Notes: generated by a model from the letters alone, not told the origin. A stretch of DNA of 35,599 nucleotides from Betaproteobacteria bacterium (GCA_016791345.1 JAEUMW010000320.1:1-35599); one strand, 5' to 3'; counted from the first letter of the stretch, positions 24,976 to 35,543 are shown. A program made the numbers and translations.

Positions 24976-26091
24976 CTATGCGGTTGCGACGTTCCGGGAG
25001 AGCCGTTCGGGAGAGGCTTCGTCGAGCGCGAGCCGGACGAGATCGAGCCCGGCACCCGTACGAGCACTTGCAAACACGCGCGCAATGTTACCACATTCAT
25101 CCCGTTCGACCGCGGGGGCGAGATCGACCAGGTCGATCTTGTTCAGCACCTGGACCTGCGGGCGGGCGCCGGCGCCAATCTCTTCCAGGACCGCGTTCAC
25201 CCGTCCGATCTGCGCCGCCCGGTGCGGGTTCGAGGCATCCACCACGTGCAGCAGCAGGTCGGCCTGTACCGTCTCCTCCAAGGTCGCGCGAAACGCCGCC
25301 ACCAGGCTGTGCGGCAGATGTCGAATGAAGCCGACCGTGTCCGAGAGCACGATGGCGCTGCCGGAAGGGGTGAAGGTGCGACGCGTGGTGGTATCGAGGG
25401 TGGCGAACAAGCGGTCAGCCGCGTAGGCCTGCGCACGGGTCAGCGCATTGAAGAGGGTCGACTTGCCGGCATTCGTGTAACCGACCAGTGATACGGACAT
25501 GACATCACCGCGCACGCGCGCCCGCCGCTGCGTCTGGCGCTGCCGCTGCAGCTTGTCCAGCCGATCCTTGAGCACCTTGACCCGCTTGCCGAGCAGCCTG
25601 CGGTCGGTCTCCAACTGCGTCTCGCCCGGGCCGCGCAGGCCGATGCCGCCCTTCTGCCGCTCGAGGTGCGACCAGCCGCGCACCAGCCGCGTCGCGAGGT
25701 GATCGAGTTGCGCGAGTTCGACCTGCAGCTTGCCCTCGTGGCTGCGCGCCCGCTGCGCGAAGATGTCGAGAATCAGCGCTGTCCGATCCACGACGCGACA
25801 TTGCAGGCGCCTTTCCAGATTGCGTTCCTGGGCCGGCGTGAGCTCGTGGTCGAACACCACGAGGGTCGCGCCCGCCGCTGCGACGGCTGCGCCGATTTCG
25901 TCGACCTTGCCGGAGCCGGCGAAAAGCGCCGGATCGGGCCGTCCCCGCCTGCCGGTCACCACCCCGACGACAGTGAGCCCTGCACTGCGCGCGAGCTCCG
26001 TCAGTTCGGCCAGACTCTCTTCGTGCTCGCCCTCACCGAAGTCGAGGCTGACCAGCACCGCCTCCTGACCACTATCGGGACGCTCGAGCAT
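24976..26091 (-). CDS. hflX: Ribosome-associated GTPase HflX
   Basis: The 371-residue protein has the HflX N-terminal domain (ELARSAGLTVVGVVTGRR, GKVDEIGAAV, DHELTPAQERNLE) and a coiled region. The GTPase domain has P-loop GYTNAGKSTL, switch II DTVGFIRHLP and specificity motif LNKIDL. HflX splits stalled or hibernating ribosomes, notably after heat stress. The C-terminal domain is short, as in many betaproteobacteria. The ATG at 26091 overlaps the hfq stop by one base (TGATG); a TTG one codon earlier is less likely. The hfq-hflX-hflK-hflC order is classical. Confidence 0.95.
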   Translation of the reverse strand: MLERPDSGQEAVLVSLDFGEGEHEESLAELTELARSAGLTVVGVVTGRRGRPDPALFAGSGKVDEIGAAVAAAGATLVVFDHELTPAQERNLERRLQCRVVDRTALILDIFAQRARSHEGKLQVELAQLDHLATRLVRGWSHLERQKGGIGLRGPGETQLETDRRLLGKRVKVLKDRLDKLQRQRQTQRRARVRGDVMSVSLVGYTNAGKSTLFNALTRAQAYAADRLFATLDTTTRRTFTPSGSAIVLSDTVGFIRHLPHSLVAAFRATLEETVQADLLLHVVDASNPHRAAQIGRVNAVLEEIGAGARPQVQVLNKIDLVDLAPAVERDECGNIARVFASARTGAGLDLVRLALDEASPERLSRNVATA

Positions 26092-26330
26092 CAACTATCG
26101 CCGTGATCACCTGCCTGCAGGTTGACCGGACGCGACGGCACCACCGTCGAGATCGCGTGCTTATAGACCATCTGGGTCACGGTGTTCCTGAGCAGCACCA
26201 CGTACTGGTCGAAGGACTCGATCTGTCCCTGCAGCTTGATGCCGTTCACGAGATAGATCGAAACGGGGATGTGCTCTTTACGCAGCGCGTTGAGGAACGG
26301 GTCTTGTAGCGTTTGCCCTTTTCCGCTCAT
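26091..26330 (-). CDS. hfq: RNA chaperone Hfq
   Basis: The 79-residue Sm-like protein forms a hexamer that pairs small RNAs with mRNAs. The proximal face contains [19 protein letters not shown], the rest of Sm1 is [17 protein letters not shown], and Sm2 contains [10 protein letters not shown] with the conserved Tyr-Lys-His. The C-terminal tail is only about ten residues, much shorter than in E. coli, which is usual for betaproteobacteria. GGAGT lies upstream of the ATG. It follows der by 80 bases, enough for its own promoter, though I cannot identify one firmly. Confidence 0.97.
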   Translation of the reverse strand: MSGKGQTLQDPFLNALRKEHIPVSIYLVNGIKLQGQIESFDQYVVLLRNTVTQMVYKHAISTVVPSRPVNLQAGDHGDS

Positions 26331-26410
26331 TTTTACTCCAAATTGTTGGCACTCGGGCCGCTCACTCTACTTGAAATTACCCCGGGATACCACTGCGGGT
26401 CCGCCACGGG

Positions 26411-27754
26411 TCAGTGCCGACCCGCGCGATTGCGAAAAGGGTTCGTCCCCTTGCGCAGTTCCACACGCAACGGTGTTCCATCGAGTTCGAACGCCTCGCG
26501 GAAACAGCGTTCCAGATAGCGCCGATAGCTCGCTGGCACGTGATCGACGGCGTTGCCGTGAATCACGATCACGGGAGGGTTGTTGCCGCCCTGATGCGCG
26601 TAGCGCAGCTTGGGTCGGACGAGTCCGGCGCGTGGTGGCGGCTGCTGCGTGACGGCGGCCTGCAGCACGCGCGTAAGGCGCGGTGTCGGCAGACGCGTCA
26701 TGGCGGCAGCATAGGCGGCGTGGGCCGAGGCGAGGACTCCGGAAAGCCCGGTGCCGCGCAGTGCGGAAACGAAATGCCAGCGTGCAAACGCGAGAAAGCC
26801 GAGCTTGCGTTCGAGATCGCGCTTCACCTGCTCGCGCTGTGCCGGTGCGAGCCCATCCCACTTGTTCACCACCACCACCAGCGCGCGCCCGGCCTCGACG
26901 ACGAATCCGCCGATGTGCGCATCCTGTTCGCCCACGCCCTCTTGCGCGTCGAGCACCAGAATCACGACATTGGCTTCCTCCACCGCCTGCAACGTCTTCA
27001 CTACCGAGAACTTCTCGGCCACGCCGGCCACGCGGCCGCGACGCCGCAGCCCGGCCGTGTCGATGAGCGTGAAGCGTCGGCCGTCGCACTCGAACTCGAC
27101 GCGTATCGCGTCGCGCGTCGTCCCCGGCTCGTCGCTCGCGATCACCCGTTCCTCGCCGAGCAGCGCGTTGACGAGCGTGGACTTGCCGACGTTCGGACGC
27201 CCGACCACGGCCACGCGCGGATGACGCGGCGCAGACTCGTCGGCGAGCGGCTCGGCCGGCAGGGAAACCCCGGCGAGTGCGTCCTCGACGAGTGCGCCGA
27301 CCCCTTCGCCGTGTGCCGCGGACAGCGCCACCGGATCACCGAGGCCGAGTTCGTGAAATTCTGCACACGCGGTGTCGCGGCCTAGGCCCTCCGCCTTGTT
27401 CGCCGCGACGAGCACGCGCCGACTGGAGCGACGCAACTGCTCCGCGATGATGCGATCGGCCGGCGTCAGCCCGGCGCGCGCATCGACCACGAAGACGATG
27501 GTATCGGCCTCGTCCATGGCCTGCACGGTCTGCCGCGCCATCGCGAAAGGCAGGCCGGACTGCGCGTCCGGCTCGAAGCCCCCGGTGTCGATCACCAGGA
27601 AGGGAACGTCGCCGACGCGCCCGTGTCCGTACTGGCGATCGCGCGTGAGCCCCGGAAGATCCGCGACGATGGCGTCGCGGCTGCGCGTAAGGCGGTTGAA
27701 GAGCGTGGACTTGCCGACGTTGGGGCGACCCACGATGACCAGTGTCGGAAGCAC
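26411..27754 (-). CDS. der: Ribosome biogenesis GTPase Der (EngA)
   Basis: The 447-residue protein has two tandem GTPase domains. The first has GRPNVGKST at 8-16 and DTGGF; the second has another GRPNVGKST near 187-195, DTAGLRRRG and NKWDGL. A C-terminal KH-like domain follows (about 360-447), with the VIHGN and [11 protein letters not shown] segments. Der is essential for maturation of the 50S subunit. The start is GTG at 27754, directly before the first beta strand (LPTLVIVG), 21 bases after bamB. Confidence 0.96.
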   Translation of the reverse strand: MLPTLVIVGRPNVGKSTLFNRLTRSRDAIVADLPGLTRDRQYGHGRVGDVPFLVIDTGGFEPDAQSGLPFAMARQTVQAMDEADTIVFVVDARAGLTPADRIIAEQLRRSSRRVLVAANKAEGLGRDTACAEFHELGLGDPVALSAAHGEGVGALVEDALAGVSLPAEPLADESAPRHPRVAVVGRPNVGKSTLVNALLGEERVIASDEPGTTRDAIRVEFECDGRRFTLIDTAGLRRRGRVAGVAEKFSVVKTLQAVEEANVVILVLDAQEGVGEQDAHIGGFVVEAGRALVVVVNKWDGLAPAQREQVKRDLERKLGFLAFARWHFVSALRGTGLSGVLASAHAAYAAAMTRLPTPRLTRVLQAAVTQQPPPRAGLVRPKLRYAHQGGNNPPVIVIHGNAVDHVPASYRRYLERCFREAFELDGTPLRVELRKGTNPFRNRAGRH

Positions 27755-27775
27755 GTGGGCGCCGCGTCCTCTCGT

Positions 27776-28957
27776 CTACTGCACGTCGATGGCGAAGAGC
27801 CCGCCCTTGCGGGTCTGCACCAGCACCGCATTCTCCAGCGCGATCGGGGTGGCGACGATGGCGCTCCCGTCCGTGGTGATGCGTGCCGCAAAGGAGCCAT
27901 CGTCGCGGTTGATGACATGGACGACACCCTCCAAGTCGCCGACCACCACGTAATTGCGGAAGACGAGCGGCCCGCTCACGCGCCGGTCGGTGAGCTTGTC
28001 CTGTTTCCACAGGCTGCTGCCGGAATTCTTGTCGAGCGCGATCACCGCGCCGCGGTCGTCGGTCACGTAGACGGCCGCGCCGGCGATGGCGAGCCCGGAG
28101 AAACTCGACACGTCGCGTGCCCAGACCGGCGTGCCGCGCGAAGCATCGAAGCACGCGATGCGCCCCTGGTACGCCACCGCGCAGAGCAGCGTACCGTCGA
28201 GCACGGGAAGGCTGGTCACGTCGGCAACGCGCTCGAGTTCCGTCGCACCGCGCGGCTGCGCCACCGTACCTTCCCAGCCCAGCGCGCCGTTCTGCAGATT
28301 GAGTGCGACCAGCTTGCCCCCCGGATAACCGGCGAACACCGCACCGCGGTTGACGACGACACCGCCGAAGCTGCGCACGGTCAGCGCCGGCGTGCCGCGC
28401 TGATAGACCCACTTGCGCGTGCCGTCCGCGGCATTCAATCCGTAGATGCGACCGTCGCCGCTGCGCACGACGACCACGCCGTCGGCATACTGGGGCGACG
28501 CCAGCACTTCGCTGCTCACCTGCGCGATCCAGCGTTCGCGACCGCGCCCATCGAGCGCGATGACCTGACCCTTGCGCGTGCCGACGAGCACGTAATCGTC
28601 ACGCGCGCCCACTCCGCCTGACACGGCGCGGTTCGTGTAATTCGTCCACAGCTCGCGGCCGTTCTCGCCGAACGCGTTCACCGCGCCTTTCGCAGCGGTT
28701 GCGTAGATCGCGCCGTCATCGAGCGCGGGGGAAAACACGTACGGCCGGGCATCGCCCACGCTGTCCTTCCAGAGCACGTTCACCGACGCCGTCGGGGTAA
28801 AGTTCACCAGCTTGGCCGGCTTGTCCTTGGAACTGCTGAAGATCGCGTCGTAATACCCGGCGAAGGTCTCGCCCATGGATTGACATCCGCTGGCGAGCCC
28901 GAGGACGGAGAGAGCGGCGACGAGCGCCGTCGCCCGACGCAGGCGCGTCGCCGTCAT
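27776..28957 (-). CDS. bamB: Outer-membrane assembly lipoprotein BamB
   Basis: The 393-residue protein is a lipoprotein (LASGC lipobox, Cys25) with an eight-bladed beta-propeller made of PQQ-type repeats, seen as recurring GxVxALD/LNxxxGxxxW units (VIALDGRGRERW, IYGLNAADGTRKW, LVALNLQNGALGW, IACFDASRGTPVW, VIALDKNSGSSLW). BamB binds BamA and aids beta-barrel protein insertion in the outer membrane. Its ATG overlaps the yfgM stop by four bases (ATGA), implying coupled translation. Length is normal. Confidence 0.95.
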   Translation of the reverse strand: MTATRLRRATALVAALSVLGLASGCQSMGETFAGYYDAIFSSSKDKPAKLVNFTPTASVNVLWKDSVGDARPYVFSPALDDGAIYATAAKGAVNAFGENGRELWTNYTNRAVSGGVGARDDYVLVGTRKGQVIALDGRGRERWIAQVSSEVLASPQYADGVVVVRSGDGRIYGLNAADGTRKWVYQRGTPALTVRSFGGVVVNRGAVFAGYPGGKLVALNLQNGALGWEGTVAQPRGATELERVADVTSLPVLDGTLLCAVAYQGRIACFDASRGTPVWARDVSSFSGLAIAGAAVYVTDDRGAVIALDKNSGSSLWKQDKLTDRRVSGPLVFRNYVVVGDLEGVVHVINRDDGSFAARITTDGSAIVATPIALENAVLVQTRKGGLFAIDVQ

Positions 28958-29592
28958 CGCGCCTCTCCCAGCCCGTCGAGCTTGAGTTCGACAAGGTCGC
29001 GGCCGCTGCTGCCGAGCGGCAGCTTGATGAGCACCGTCTGATAGGCCGCGCGCGCCTCGGCCACCTTGCCCTGCGCCGCCAGCACGTCGCCCTTCAGTTC
29101 AGCAAACAGCGGCGCCGTCGCATCCGCGTGCTTGGCGTCGAGTTCGCGCAACGCCTCCTCATAGCGCTTCTCGTCGAGCAGCACCGCGGCCAGACGCACG
29201 CGCGCGATGTCGCGGGTCGCTGCGTCCGGCGCGTGTTCCGCGGCCCAGGTGAGATTGGCCTTGGCCGCCGCAAGGTTGCCCGCATCCACACTCGCGCGCG
29301 CCGCGCCGAGGGCACCCATGGCCGCGTACCCGCTCTTGCCGTGCGCCTTGAAGAGTTCGGCCGCAACATCGTTCGCTTTCTTGACGTCCTTCGCCTGCAC
29401 GGCTTCGAGCAGCTGACCGTACAGGGCGGCCGCCTCCAGCGCCTGTGTCCGCTCGTGATAGCGCCATCCCTGCACCGCGAGGACGACAGCCACGCACGCG
29501 ACGACGGCGAGGATCACCGTGCGGCCGTTGTCGCTCCACCACCCCTTGAGGGCGTCCAGCTTTTCCTGCTCTTCGAGATCGTAGATCGCCAT
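28954..29592 (-). CDS. yfgM: YfgM family inner-membrane TPR protein
   Basis: The 212-residue protein has a short cytosolic N-terminus (YDLEEQEKLDALKGWW), one membrane helix at about 24-42 (TVILAVVACVAVVLAVQGW), and a periplasmic TPR-like domain with Ala-rich helices (ALYGQLLEAVQAKD, EALRELDAKHADA). YfgM in E. coli works with PpiD at the SecYEG exit as a periplasmic chaperone link. The gene lies between hisS and bamB, the standard order, 17 bases after hisS. Confidence 0.92.
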   Translation of the reverse strand: MAIYDLEEQEKLDALKGWWSDNGRTVILAVVACVAVVLAVQGWRYHERTQALEAAALYGQLLEAVQAKDVKKANDVAAELFKAHGKSGYAAMGALGAARASVDAGNLAAAKANLTWAAEHAPDAATRDIARVRLAAVLLDEKRYEEALRELDAKHADATAPLFAELKGDVLAAQGKVAEARAAYQTVLIKLPLGSSGRDLVELKLDGLGEAR

Positions 29593-29609
29593 GTCCGTAA
29601 CGCGTCGTC

Positions 29610-30881
29610 TTAAACCGCCGCCTGACCGCGGATGAGCGCAGGCAGCTCGTGAACCTCGGCCTGCACCTGTTCTTTCAGCTCACGCAGCGCCTTGAGGCCC
29701 GCCCGCCCCGCTGCCGCCTCGTCGTCGCCGACGATGACCGCGAACCGCGCGCCGCTTGCGTCCGCCTTCTTCATCTGACTCTTGAAACTGCCGCCGCCGC
29801 AGTGGAACAGCACGCGCAGTCCGGCGTCCCGCAGGCGCTCGGCCACCGTCCACGCGAAGCGGGCCGCGGCTTCGCCCTGATGCACGAGGTACACATCCGC
29901 CGGCGGCGGCTGCGGTCTGCGGCCGAGTTCCTCCAGCAGCGCCAGCACGCGCTCGATGCCCAGCGCGAAACCGCACGCCGGCGCGGCCTTGCCGCCGACT
30001 TGCTCCACCAGACCGTCGTAGCGGCCGCCGGCGCAGATCGTCCCTTGCGCGCCGAGCCGACTCGTCACCCATTCGAAGACGGTGAAGTTGTAGTAATCGA
30101 GTCCGCGCACCATCCGCGGCACGATCTCGTAGTCCATCTGGGCGGCGCGCAGGAGCGCTTGCAGATCTTCGAAATGCCTGAGCGACACCTCGTCGAGATC
30201 ATCGAGAAGCCGCGGCGCACCCGCGATGAGCTCCGTGAGTGCCGGATCCTTGCTGTCGAGCACGCGCAGCGGGTTGCGCTCGCAGCGCTCGCGCAGCCCT
30301 TCGTCGAGCGCATCCCGGTGCTGCCGCAGGTATTCCTTGAGACGCACACGGTGGCGGGCACGATCTTCCGCAGTGCCGAGCGTGTTGATCTGCAGCACGA
30401 CATCGGTGAGACCGAGTTCGCGCCACAGCCGCGCGATCATCACGAGGTGTTCGGCGTCGACGTCGGGGCCGGGGAAGCCCAGCGCCTCGACCCCCAGCTG
30501 GTGGAACTGTCGATAGCGCCCCTTCTGCGGCCGCTCGTGGCGGAACATGGGCCCCTGGTACCAGAGGCGCTGCGGACCCGCATAGAGCAGATTGTGTTCG
30601 AGCACGGCGCGCACGCACGAGGCGGTCGCCTCCGGCCGCAGCGTCAGGCTCTCCCCGTTCAAGTGGTCGACGAAGGTATACATCTCCTTCTCGACGATGT
30701 CGGTCACCTCGCCGATGGCGCGCACGAAAAGCTCGGTCTTCTCCACCAGCGGCAGCCGGATCTCGCGATAGCCGTAGCGCGCAAGCCAGTCGCCGACGGT
30801 GGCCTCGAAGAACTGCCAGACGTGGGTTTCCGACGGCAGCACGTCGTTCATGCCGCGTACGGCTTGCGGGGTCGATTTCAT
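29610..30881 (-). CDS. hisS: Histidyl-tRNA synthetase
   Basis: The 423-residue class II synthetase charges tRNA-His. Motif 1 lies in [15 protein letters not shown], motif 2 in [19 protein letters not shown], the HisA signature is [13 protein letters not shown], and motif 3 is [12 protein letters not shown]-terminal anticodon-binding domain follows ([15 protein letters not shown] onward). The ATG at 30881 starts [16 protein letters not shown], the standard opening; the frame extends 52 codons upstream, over a promoter and ispG, without homology. It has its own -10 hexamer upstream and is 103 bases from ispG. Confidence 0.96.
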   Translation of the reverse strand: MKSTPQAVRGMNDVLPSETHVWQFFEATVGDWLARYGYREIRLPLVEKTELFVRAIGEVTDIVEKEMYTFVDHLNGESLTLRPEATASCVRAVLEHNLLYAGPQRLWYQGPMFRHERPQKGRYRQFHQLGVEALGFPGPDVDAEHLVMIARLWRELGLTDVVLQINTLGTAEDRARHRVRLKEYLRQHRDALDEGLRERCERNPLRVLDSKDPALTELIAGAPRLLDDLDEVSLRHFEDLQALLRAAQMDYEIVPRMVRGLDYYNFTVFEWVTSRLGAQGTICAGGRYDGLVEQVGGKAAPACGFALGIERVLALLEELGRRPQPPPADVYLVHQGEAAARFAWTVAERLRDAGLRVLFHCGGGSFKSQMKKADASGARFAVIVGDDEAAAGRAGLKALRELKEQVQAEVHELPALIRGQAAV

Positions 30882-30927
30882 CGCTGGCTTGACGGAGATG
30901 GCTACGACGGAGGGAAGCGTGGCGCGG

Positions 30928-30933
30928 ATTATA
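30928..30933 (-). promoter_or_regulatory. Perfect -10 hexamer upstream of hisS
   Basis: TATAAT on the minus strand, 47 bases before the hisS start, in the 103-base ispG-hisS gap. No good TTGACA-like -35 is present 16-18 bases upstream, so it would be a weak or activator-dependent promoter. Confidence 0.4.
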
Positions 30934-30984
30934 CGTCGGTCGCCGGCTTCCTTCGGCGCCGCGTGCTGTCTCCCCGGGTGTCCC

Positions 30985-32256
30985 TCAGGAATCGATCGTC
31001 GCCGGCGCCGATGGCGACGGCGCCGGTGTTCCTCCATAGGTGCGCTGCACGTAGTCCTCCACCAGCGCGTGGAATTCCTCCGCGATGGTGGCCCCGCGCA
31101 GGGTGACCGTCTTCACGCCGTCGATGAACACGGGTGCGGCAGGCTGCTCCCCCGTGCCGGGCAGGCTGATGCCGATGTTTGCGTGCTTGCTTTCGCCGGG
31201 ACCGTTGACGACGCACCCCATGACGGCGACGGTCATCGTCTCGACCCCGGGATAGCGCGAACGCCACGCTGGCATCTGCTGCCGCAGATAACCCTGGATG
31301 CGGTCGGCAAGCTCCTGGAAGAAGGTGCTCGTGGTGCGACCGCAGCCCGGGCAGGCCACCACCATCGGCGTGAACGAGCGCAGCCTCATGGTCTGCAGGA
31401 TCTCCTGCGCCACCACCACCTCGCGCGTGCGATCGCCGCCCGGCTCCGGTGTGAGCGACACGCGGATGGTGTCGCCGATGCCTTCCTGCAGCAGGACGGC
31501 GAGCGCCGCGGTCGAGGCGACGATGCCCTTCGAGCCCATGCCGGCCTCGGTCAGACCGAGATGCAGGGGGTAGTCGCAGCGCGCAGCGAGCGACCGGTAG
31601 ACGGCGATGAGGTCCTGTACCCCGCTCACCTTGCACGAGAGCACGATGCGATCGCCCGGCAGCCCGAGCGCTTCGGCGCGCGCTGCGCTCTCCAGCGCGG
31701 AGACGATGAGCGCCTCGCGCATCACCGCCGTTGCATCCTGCGGCTCGGATCGACGGGCGTTGTCGTCCATCAGCCGTGCCAGCAGATCCTGGTCGAGACT
31801 GCCCCAGTTGACACCGATGCGCACCGGCTTGCCGTAGCGGCAGGCGGTTTCGATCAGCGTGGCGAACTGCTCGTCGCGCTTCGCGCCGTAGCCGACGTTG
31901 CCGGGGTTGATGCGGTACTTGTCGAGCGCCTGCGCACAGTCGGGATACTGCCTGAGCAGGCGGTGGCCGTTGTAGTGGAAATCGCCGACCAGGGGGACGT
32001 CGCAACCGCGACGGGCGAGGAGATCGCGAATCGGCGCGACCTGGGCCGCTGCCTCCGGCGTGTTGACGGTGATGCGCACGAGTTCGGAGCCCGCCCGCGC
32101 CAGCGCGAACACCTGCTCTGCGGTCGCCGGTGCATCGGCGGTGTCGGTATTGGTCATCGACTGCACGACGACCGGACCGTCACTGCCGATGAGGACGCCG
32201 CCCACCCGTACCGAGCGGGAACGGCGACGTTGCAAGAGCCCTTCTCCTGCCGACAT
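30985..32256 (-). CDS. ispG: 4-hydroxy-3-methylbut-2-en-1-yl diphosphate synthase IspG
   Basis: The 423-residue iron-sulfur enzyme converts cyclic methylerythritol diphosphate to HMBPP in the MEP isoprenoid pathway. The N-terminal TIM-barrel part contains [13 protein letters not shown] and [11 protein letters not shown]. The C-terminal [4Fe-4S] domain carries Cys302 and Cys305 in CPGCGRT, and Cys348 with Glu355 in GCVVNGPGE. The middle insertion seen in plant and chlamydial forms is absent, as usual in proteobacteria. The ATG at 32256 lies five bases after the rodZ stop, with GGAG upstream inside the end of rodZ; the open frame above it has no homology. Confidence 0.96.
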   Translation of the reverse strand: MSAGEGLLQRRRSRSVRVGGVLIGSDGPVVVQSMTNTDTADAPATAEQVFALARAGSELVRITVNTPEAAAQVAPIRDLLARRGCDVPLVGDFHYNGHRLLRQYPDCAQALDKYRINPGNVGYGAKRDEQFATLIETACRYGKPVRIGVNWGSLDQDLLARLMDDNARRSEPQDATAVMREALIVSALESAARAEALGLPGDRIVLSCKVSGVQDLIAVYRSLAARCDYPLHLGLTEAGMGSKGIVASTAALAVLLQEGIGDTIRVSLTPEPGGDRTREVVVAQEILQTMRLRSFTPMVVACPGCGRTTSTFFQELADRIQGYLRQQMPAWRSRYPGVETMTVAVMGCVVNGPGESKHANIGISLPGTGEQPAAPVFIDGVKTVTLRGATIAEEFHALVEDYVQRTYGGTPAPSPSAPATIDS

Positions 32257-32261
32257 GGAGC

Positions 32262-33140
32262 TCACTCCAGCGTGAACTTGGCGACGTCGACCTTGCTGAA
32301 CGGAACGATATCCACCGCCTGGCCGTTCCATTCCACCTTCACGCCGCTCGCCGCCCCCGCCACGACGTGCAGCGGTGCAATCGCCTGCACCGACTTTTCG
32401 GTGCCCGCCTTGACCAGTTGATTCATGATCTTGTTGCCATCGCGATCCTTGACCTCGATCCATGAATCGCGCTCGGCGCGAAAGCGCACGATGCCGGGAC
32501 CGGATGCAGCCGCCGCCGTCGGGCTGCCGAGCGCTGCGGACGCGGCTGCCGTTGGCTCCGCTCCCGCCGGGGTCGCTGATCCTGGTGCTTCGGTCGCTGC
32601 AGCGGGTACCTCTGCTGCCGGGGTCGGCGCAGCCGCGGGCTTTGGCGCCGGGGCTACTGCTGCGGAGCGCTCGGCCGTGGGAGCAGATGCGGGCGCTCTG
32701 AAGAAGTCCGGATCCGCGGAGTACTCGTAGATGCCGAGCATCACCGCCACGAACGCGAGCCCGCCGAGCGCTATCTTCAGCCACGGCCGGCTCGGGCGCT
32801 CGAAGGCCACGACCTCGCGCTGCCGCCTGTGTTTCTTCGGCTCGGCCGTCGCACCCGGAAGGTCGTGCACGCTGCCCAGCAACTGGTCGGGGTCGATCTG
32901 CACCAGCCGCGCGTAGTTGCGCAGGAATCCCTTCACGATGACGGGGCTCTTCGGCAGTCGTCCGAAATCGTCTGCCTCCAGCGCCTCGACTTGGTGCACC
33001 GAAAGCTTGATCTGGCGTGCGACATCGGCCACCGACAGGCCCAGCGATTCGCGCGCGGCGGCGAGCCGGCGTCCGACCGTGGTGAGATCCGATTGGGAAA
33101 GCGACGGCTCCGTGGTCCCGTCGATGGCTGGGTCTGTCAT
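32262..33140 (-). CDS. rodZ: RodZ-like cell-shape protein (HTH, membrane helix, DUF4115)
   Basis: The 292-residue protein has an N-terminal cytosolic helix-turn-helix of the RodZ type ([20 protein letters not shown] to about residue 90), a basic segment, one membrane helix at about 118-140 ([20 protein letters not shown]), and a long Ala/Pro/Thr-rich periplasmic linker (about 145-215). It closes with a small DUF4115 beta domain ([18 protein letters not shown]). RodZ links MreB filaments to the elongasome and sets rod shape. Its ATG overlaps the pilW stop by four bases. The gene order pilW-rodZ-ispG is conserved in proteobacteria. Confidence 0.92.
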   Translation of the reverse strand: MTDPAIDGTTEPSLSQSDLTTVGRRLAAARESLGLSVADVARQIKLSVHQVEALEADDFGRLPKSPVIVKGFLRNYARLVQIDPDQLLGSVHDLPGATAEPKKHRRQREVVAFERPSRPWLKIALGGLAFVAVMLGIYEYSADPDFFRAPASAPTAERSAAVAPAPKPAAAPTPAAEVPAAATEAPGSATPAGAEPTAAASAALGSPTAAAASGPGIVRFRAERDSWIEVKDRDGNKIMNQLVKAGTEKSVQAIAPLHVVAGAASGVKVEWNGQAVDIVPFSKVDVAKFTLE

Positions 33141-33913
33141 TGATAATTTCCGCTCTTCAAGGCAAGCGCTTCCTTCGAATCGGGAAAGCGTCGCCGCAAC
33201 TGCAATCCGTAGCTGGCCTCGGCGTTGCGATCGCCGAGCCCCCGGGCCGAGAGCAGCCCGAGCCAGAGAATTTCCGGGGTGGGCTGGGCGACCTCGAGAA
33301 ACCGGGTCACGAGTTCCTTGGCCCCTTTGTAATCGCCGCGCTGGTAATGGATGTCAGCCAGTGCCTGCAGCGCACGCGGCTGTCCCGGCTGCAGCTTGAG
33401 CGCCTGCAGCAGGTAGCTTTCCGCTTCCTTGTCGTTGCCGAGCTTGCGCGAGCACAGACCCGCGTTGGTATAGGCAAGTTCAGGCGTTTGATACAGGGGA
33501 TTCCTGATCGCAGCCAGAAAGAACGCGATCGACTCCTTCTCGCGACCACGGTTGCACAGGAACCAGCCGTAGTTGTTGTTCGCCTCCGAATCGTTCGGAT
33601 TGATCGCGAGCGCCTGCTGGAAGCTGCGGTCCGCCGCCGCATCTTCCTTCAGTTCCATCTGCACCAGGCCGAGCACGTTGTACGCGGGCCCGTACTGCGG
33701 ATCGGCCTCGACCGCGATCGTGCTCTCCTGCAGCGCCACTCCGTAGTTGGCCTTGCTGTAATAGAGGGCGGCGAGCTCGGTGTGGATGCGTGCGCGGTCC
33801 TGCGGTGAAGCGGGCTTCGGCGCGGCCTGCGGCGGATTGAGCCCGGTCGATGACTTCGGCTGCCCGGCGCAGGCCACAAGAAACACAAGAAACAGAAGAA
33901 AAAAGCGGTTCAT
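33137..33913 (-). CDS. pilW: Type IV pilus biogenesis/stability lipoprotein PilW (PilF)
   Basis: The 258-residue protein has a short signal peptide with lipobox LVAC (Cys15) and about six TPR repeats from residue 38 on ([56 protein letters not shown] and so on). PilW/PilF helps the PilQ secretin assemble in the outer membrane. The start overlaps the rlmN stop by four bases, and the stop overlaps the rodZ start by four, so three genes are likely translationally coupled. Its presence suggests, but does not prove, type IV pili elsewhere in the genome. Confidence 0.92.
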   Translation of the reverse strand: MNRFFLLFLVFLVACAGQPKSSTGLNPPQAAPKPASPQDRARIHTELAALYYSKANYGVALQESTIAVEADPQYGPAYNVLGLVQMELKEDAAADRSFQQALAINPNDSEANNNYGWFLCNRGREKESIAFFLAAIRNPLYQTPELAYTNAGLCSRKLGNDKEAESYLLQALKLQPGQPRALQALADIHYQRGDYKGAKELVTRFLEVAQPTPEILWLGLLSARGLGDRNAEASYGLQLRRRFPDSKEALALKSGNYQ

Positions 33914-34998
33914 TGGACAACGGAAGGGGTCGAGCTGCCCAGAGCGCGCCGGGCCCGCGCCTGCACCTGCCCGGCGAGTTGGCCGCAGGCGCCGTCGATG
34001 GCATCACCGCGCGTCTTGCGCACGGTAGTGACGAGATCGGCGCGCGCCAGCACTTCGCGAAAGCGACGGATCGCCTCTGCTGAAGAGCGTCGATACGGCG
34101 CGTCAGGAAACGGATTGAAGGGGATCAGATTGAACTTGCACGGCACGTCGCGCGTGAGCCCGACGAGCTCGTGTGCCAGCGCGGGCGCGTCGTTGATGCC
34201 TTCCAGCATCACGTACTCGAAGGTGATGAAATCGCGCGGTGCGGCGTCCAGGTAGCGCCGGCAGGCCGCCATCAGCTCCGCCAGCGGATACTTTCGGTTC
34301 ACCGGAACCAGCACGTCGCGCAGCGCATCGTTCGGGGCATGCAGCGACACCGCGAGCGACACCGGGCAGCGCAGCCGCAAGCGGTCGATCGCCGGCACGA
34401 TGCCGGAGGTGCTCACCGTCACGCGACGGCGCGACAGGCCGTAGGCGTGATCGTCGAGCATCAGCTCCAGCGCGGTGACAACATTGTCGAAGTTGAGCAG
34501 CGGCTCGCCCATGCCCATCATGACGACGTTGGTGATCGCGCGCGCCTGCCCATGAACGGCGCCGAGCGCCTGGTTTGCCCACCACAGCTGACCGACGATC
34601 TCTGCGACCGTGAGATCGCGATTCCAGCCCTGCCGGCCGGTCGAGCAGAAGCTGCAGGCGAGTGCGCAGCCGACCTGGCTCGATACGCACAGCGTCCCGC
34701 GATCGGTTTCCGGAATGTAGACAGTCTCGATGCCGTTGCCGCCACCCACGGCGAACAGCCACTTGCGCGTGCCGTCGCTAGCAATTGCGTCGGACAGGAG
34801 CGCCGGCGGCCTCACCTCGGCGCGAGCTGCGAGCCGCTCGCGAAACATCTTCGAGAGATCCGTCATGCGCGCGAAGTCCGCCTCACCGAGCTGGTGAATC
34901 CAGCGCTCGAGCTGGCGCGCGCGGAAGGGCTTCTCGCCCATCTCCGCGCAGAGCCGGGTAAGACCATCGGCGTTGAAATCGAGCAGGTTGAGGGTCAC
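33910..34998 (-). CDS. rlmN: Dual-specificity RNA methyltransferase RlmN
   Basis: The 362-residue radical-SAM enzyme adds a methyl to C2 of A2503 in 23S rRNA and A37 of some tRNAs. The N-terminal domain contains [14 protein letters not shown]. The radical-SAM cluster is CALACSFC with Cys111, Cys115 and Cys118, followed by [13 protein letters not shown]. The C-terminal catalytic Cys lies in [14 protein letters not shown]. The start is GTG at 34998, giving the usual [11 protein letters not shown] opening 16 bases after ndk; the frame is open upstream inside ndk without homology. Confidence 0.96.
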   Translation of the reverse strand: MTLNLLDFNADGLTRLCAEMGEKPFRARQLERWIHQLGEADFARMTDLSKMFRERLAARAEVRPPALLSDAIASDGTRKWLFAVGGGNGIETVYIPETDRGTLCVSSQVGCALACSFCSTGRQGWNRDLTVAEIVGQLWWANQALGAVHGQARAITNVVMMGMGEPLLNFDNVVTALELMLDDHAYGLSRRRVTVSTSGIVPAIDRLRLRCPVSLAVSLHAPNDALRDVLVPVNRKYPLAELMAACRRYLDAAPRDFITFEYVMLEGINDAPALAHELVGLTRDVPCKFNLIPFNPFPDAPYRRSSAEAIRRFREVLARADLVTTVRKTRGDAIDGACGQLAGQVQARARRALGSSTPSVVQ

Positions 34999-35014
34999 TG
35001 CAGAGGACTGCCGA

Positions 35015-35440
35015 TCAGCGTGCGCAAACGTCCAGGGCCGGAAAGAAGTACGCGATCTCGACCTGTGCCGTTTCCGCTCCGTCCGACCCGTGAACGGCGT
35101 TGGCATCGATGCTTTCCGCGAAGTCCGCGCGAATGGTGCCGGCCGCTGCTTTCTTCGGATCGGTGGCCCCCATGAGGTCGCGGTTCTTCTGGATCGCGCT
35201 CTCGCCTTCGAGCACCTGGATCATCACCGGACCGGACACCATGAAATCGACCAGGTCCTTGAAGAACGGTCGCTCGCGATGCACGGCGTAGAAGCCCTCG
35301 GCCTGCTGCCGCGACAGATGCATCATGCGCGCAGCGACGATCCTCAACCCATTCGTTTCGAAGCGGGAGTAGATCTTCCCGATGACGTTCTTCGCCACAG
35401 CGTCCGGCTTGATGATGGAAAGAGTGCGTTCTACAGCCAT
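35015..35440 (-). CDS. ndk: Nucleoside diphosphate kinase
   Basis: The 141-residue enzyme transfers phosphate between NTPs and NDPs through a phosphohistidine. Key segments are the [13 protein letters not shown] opening, [34 protein letters not shown] and the catalytic-His segment [12 protein letters not shown]. Length is standard. The ATG at 35440 follows AGGGGAG; the frame is open further up, but those residues have no homology. It is the first gene of the leftward run and has an AT-rich upstream region. Confidence 0.97.
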   Translation of the reverse strand: MAVERTLSIIKPDAVAKNVIGKIYSRFETNGLRIVAARMMHLSRQQAEGFYAVHRERPFFKDLVDFMVSGPVMIQVLEGESAIQKNRDLMGATDPKKAAAGTIRADFAESIDANAVHGSDGAETAQVEIAYFFPALDVCAR

Positions 35441-35459
35441 GAATGTCTTGCTCCCCTGA

Positions 35460-35465
35460 AGTATA
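35460..35465 (-). promoter_or_regulatory. Possible -10 element of the ndk promoter
   Basis: TATACT on the minus strand lies about 20 bases before the ndk ATG, in the most AT-rich stretch of the right part of the window. An alternative TAGAAT lies some 20 bases further up. No clear -35 goes with either, so the call rests on base composition and position. Confidence 0.3.
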
Positions 35466-35543
35466 AACACCAGAAAATTCAAAATTCTACCATGGGAAGC
35501 AGGAGGATGCCTCGGGTTCGGGGCGCAGGCTGCATGCACGAAG

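Noticed and set aside
29649-31106. 485-codon + strand frame opposite hisS
   Set aside because: Mirror of strongly conserved hisS sequence; no homology seen.
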